From Xanthobacteraceae bacterium (GTDB lineage Bacteria > Pseudomonadota > Alphaproteobacteria > Rhizobiales > Xanthobacteraceae), in NCBI GenBank assembly GCA_030041005.1, contig JASHOR010000131.1, positions 62,001 to 126,000 on the forward strand: a stretch of DNA of 64,000 nt, read 5' to 3'. The position numbers and the translations under genes were made by a program. This document shows positions 61,415 to 64,000 of the stretch, piece by piece (position 1 is the stretch's first letter; the number at the start of each line of letters is the position of its first letter). The notes beneath the pieces are model-generated. The model saw only the letters and a list, made by a program, of their open reading frames with translations. It made no database searches and was not told where the DNA came from.

Positions 61415-62356
61415 ATGGCTGAAGGCGTCGCCGACGATGTGAACGAGAAGGCTCGCTCCCTGCCGCAACGCGGCAGCGCGGTGAGCACCGCTGCGGCGTT
61501 TCTCGCCAGCATCGGGCGCGAGGTGCGGCGCAACCGCGCCAAACGCGGGATGACGCGACGGCAATTGGCTCACGCCTCGGCCACGTCCGAGCGCTATCTG
61601 GCCCAGATCGAGAGCGGTGTCGGCAATCCTTCGGTCAGCGTGCTGCGCGCGATCGCGCATGCACTCGGCGTCGAGGCATCCGCGCTGTTGACGGAACCCG
61701 GCACGCGGCCGGCGGTGCTGGCGAACATCCTCGGCCTGTTGGCGCAAGTCCCGGAGCGCGAATTGACGGCGCTCGCCAAAGAGATCGAGGTTCGCGTGGC
61801 GGGCTTGGATGGTGCTGACCGCGCCCGGCGCATCGCGCTCGTTGGCCTGCGCGGCGCCGGCAAGTCAACGCTGGGGCGATTGCTCGCCCAGCATTTCGGC
61901 TGGCCGTTCATCGAGCTGGATCGCCTGGTCGAGGAGGATTACGGCGCCAGCATCCCCGACCTCATCGAAATGGCCGGCACCGCGACGTTCCGCCGGCTGG
62001 AACGGGCCGCGCTCGAACGGGTGATTGCGCAGCACGCCGCCGCCGTCATCACCACGGCCGGCGGCATCGTCGCCGATCCGGAAACTTATGCGCTGCTGCT
62101 TCGGCGCACCCACACGGTCTGGATCAAGGCGCGTCCAGAGGATCACATGAGCCGGGTGATGGCACAGGGCGACTTCCGGCCCATGGCGCAAAACCGCGAA
62201 GCCATGGCCGACCTGATGGCGATCCTCGAAGCCCGCCGTGCCGATTATGCTCGCGCCGAGGCCGAAATGGATACGTCGGGCGACGGCGTGGAGCGGAGTT
62301 TTGCGAAGCTGCTTGGCATCGTCACGTCGTGGCTTGGGTCGGACCAAGCGGTGTGA
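61415..62356 (+). CDS. BoxR/BzdR-type regulator (XRE HTH fused to shikimate kinase-like domain)
   Basis: HTH GREVRRNRAKRGMTRRQLAHASATSERYLAQIESGVGNPSVSVLRAIAHAL; P-loop IALVGLRGAGKSTLGRLLAQHFGWPFIELDRLVEEDYGASIPDL. Confidence 0.88.
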   Translation: MAEGVADDVNEKARSLPQRGSAVSTAAAFLASIGREVRRNRAKRGMTRRQLAHASATSERYLAQIESGVGNPSVSVLRAIAHALGVEASALLTEPGTRPAVLANILGLLAQVPERELTALAKEIEVRVAGLDGADRARRIALVGLRGAGKSTLGRLLAQHFGWPFIELDRLVEEDYGASIPDLIEMAGTATFRRLERAALERVIAQHAAAVITTAGGIVADPETYALLLRRTHTVWIKARPEDHMSRVMAQGDFRPMAQNREAMADLMAILEARRADYARAEAEMDTSGDGVERSFAKLLGIVTSWLGSDQAV

Positions 62357-62389
62357 CACTGCCGCCGACGTATCGACAGAGTTTTGATC

Positions 62390-63223
62390 ATGAGTCTTGC
62401 AGACACCGGCTTTCTCGATCTTGCGCCGATGCGGCTCGAATACCGCATGATCGGGCCGCGACCCGAGTCGGCGCCGACCGTGGTCATGCTGCACGAGGGG
62501 CTCGGTTCGGTGGCGCTGTGGGGCAGTTTTCCGGAAAAACTCGCAGCGGCCACCGGGCTCGGAGTTTTTCTCTACTCGCGCGCCGGTTACGGCCGATCGA
62601 GCCCGGGGCGATTGCCGCGCTCGGTCTCATTCATGCATGAAGAGGCGATGGACGTGCTGCCGCGCGTGCTGGCGGCGATCGGCTTCCAGCGCGGCCTCCT
62701 GTTCGGCCACAGCGACGGCGCCTCGATCGCAGCCATCTACGCCGGCTCGGTTCAGGATCACCGCGTGCGCGGTCTGGTGCTGATTGCGCCGCACTTTTTC
62801 ACCGAGGACATGGGGATCACCGAGATTCGCCGCGCCCGCGAGGCCTTCGATTCTGGGGTGTTGCGCGAGAAGCTGAGCCGCTGGCACAGCGATGTCGATT
62901 GCGCTTTCCGCTCCTGGAGCGAACCCTGGCTCGATCCGCAATTTCGCAGGTGGGACATCACCGAAGCGCTCGGCTACATCCGCGTGCCAATCCTGATCGT
63001 GCAGGGCGAGCAAGACCAGTACGGCACCCTCAAGCAGATCGAGACCGCGAAGGAGGAGTGCTTCTGTCCGGTCGATGCCGCGGTGCTGCCGGGTATCCGC
63101 CACGACCCCTGCCGCGAAGCGCCCGAACTCACGCTCACGGCGGTGGTGGATTTCATCAATCGGCTCTTGCACGATCATCGCGAAGGTCTGAGCCGCTCGG
63201 GGGCGAGGATTGCAATCATGTGA
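62390..63223 (+). CDS. Alpha/beta hydrolase
   Basis: VVMLHEGLGSVALWGSFPEKL; LFGHSDGASIAAIYAG; VPILIVQGEQDQYG; GIRHDPCREAPE. Confidence 0.9.
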   Translation: MSLADTGFLDLAPMRLEYRMIGPRPESAPTVVMLHEGLGSVALWGSFPEKLAAATGLGVFLYSRAGYGRSSPGRLPRSVSFMHEEAMDVLPRVLAAIGFQRGLLFGHSDGASIAAIYAGSVQDHRVRGLVLIAPHFFTEDMGITEIRRAREAFDSGVLREKLSRWHSDVDCAFRSWSEPWLDPQFRRWDITEALGYIRVPILIVQGEQDQYGTLKQIETAKEECFCPVDAAVLPGIRHDPCREAPELTLTAVVDFINRLLHDHREGLSRSGARIAIM

Positions 63224-63296
63224 ATTATAATCACGATATGTGACTTGCCGTACCCACCACAAAATAGGGCGCGACGCGCGGCACGTTTTTTAGAAG

Positions 63297-63467
63297 CTAA
63301 TCGCCTTTTGGGTTGCGCTGTTGGCGCGCCATTTCGCGGACGATCCGATCAAAGGCGTCGGATCGTTCGTCGGCGCCGACTTCCCGAGCGGCTTCCTTGA
63401 ACCGCTCGGATTGGCGCTTGTCACTGATCTTCGGCTTTCGCTTTTGTTTCTCGCCGCGTTTTCCCAT
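63297..63467 (-). CDS. Small basic protein adjacent to IS1595-type transposase
   Basis: Reverse strand MGKRGEKQKRKPKISDKRQSERFKEAAREVGADERSDAFDRIVREMARQQRNPKGD*, 9 bp downstream of the transposase; below the ORF-track size cut-off. Confidence 0.65.
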   Translation of the reverse strand: MGKRGEKQKRKPKISDKRQSERFKEAAREVGADERSDAFDRIVREMARQQRNPKGD

Positions 63468-63475
63468 AGGGCCTC

Positions 63476-64000
63476 TCAGTGATGAGGCGTTCGATATGTC
63501 AGGCGCTTGCCGACGATGCCCTTGAGTGCGCGGTCTGCCCGCGCCACGTCGTTAACGCCCAACCCGATTCGGTTGCTGTAGCGAAAATCAAATTCTGCCA
63601 GATAGCGATGCAAATGCTTTTCCTTGCAGTGCTGATACACGCCCTTCATGCCGCGCTTGAAGACAGAGTAGTAATTTTCGACCGTGTTGCTGTGGATGTT
63701 CCCGTCGCGGACGTATTCGCCGATGCTGTGGCGGACGGCATCATGCGCCGCGAAGTCCTTGCCGATTGCGTTGTAGTGCCGCGCCTCATCGGTCATCAGG
63801 TGAGTCTCACGTAACACGTTCGCGCGCACGATGGGTGCGATGTCGTCCATCTTCATGCCGTCGATATGGAAACTGCGGGCCGATCCGCCACGTTCCACCA
63901 GAGTCAGCACAGCGTTTTTGTGGTGTGCGCCACCGCGCTTCACCGGCTTACCTTCAATCCGGCCAATGTAGGTTTCGTCAGATTCGACGATCTTGCCCGC
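63476..64000 (-). mobile_element. IS1595-family (ISXO2-like) transposase, 5' part beyond window
   Basis: GKIVESDETYIGRIEGKPVKRGGAHHKNAVLTLVERGGSARSFHID...HLMTDEARHYNAIGKDFAAHDAVRHSIGEYVRDGNIHSNTVENYYSVFKRGMKGVYQHC. Confidence 0.9.

Overview
High-GC chromosomal window, most likely from an alphaproteobacterium of the Rhizobiales/Bradyrhizobium-Xanthobacteraceae type (inferred from gene content and order). Left to right: mnmA (partial, -); a flagellar block fliK-flgD-sciP-fliF-fliG-fliH-fliN-flbD; a DUF1330 gene flanked by extragenic repeats; an EAL protein; an EF-G-like GTPase; DUF992; aspartate aminotransferase; GT87 family; GST; accD-folC; infA-maf-yacG; tRNA-Phe; pstS plus Na/Pi cotransporter; PAS-MCP; a nitrate/sulfonate/aromatic-type ABC transporter with three paralogous NMT1-like binding proteins interleaved with a UbiD-family decarboxylase and a solitary NPPY (Eco57I-like) DNA methyltransferase; gshA; a beta-oxidation pair (fadJ-like/thiolase) with an embedded cupin and a MerR regulator; a PodJ-like SEL1/coiled-coil protein; the ligase-associated DNA-damage module (pdeM, DEXH helicase, exonuclease, ATP-dependent ligase) with a TPR-methyltransferase in the same translationally coupled run; a GNAT + RimK-like ATP-grasp pair; tsaD; hemC-hemD-mic60-hemY; a BoxR/BzdR-type regulator plus hydrolase; and an IS1595-type transposase running off the right edge. 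The most unusual signal is a palindromic element: two near-identical 165-bp copies and one shorter degenerate copy. All three have the same orientation relative to the upstream gene, and each begins exactly at the TAG stop codon of that gene (flgD, hemD, an ABC binding protein). A second unusual signal is three different palindromic repeats that appear to be inserted in frame inside protein-coding genes (GT87, helicase, ligase).
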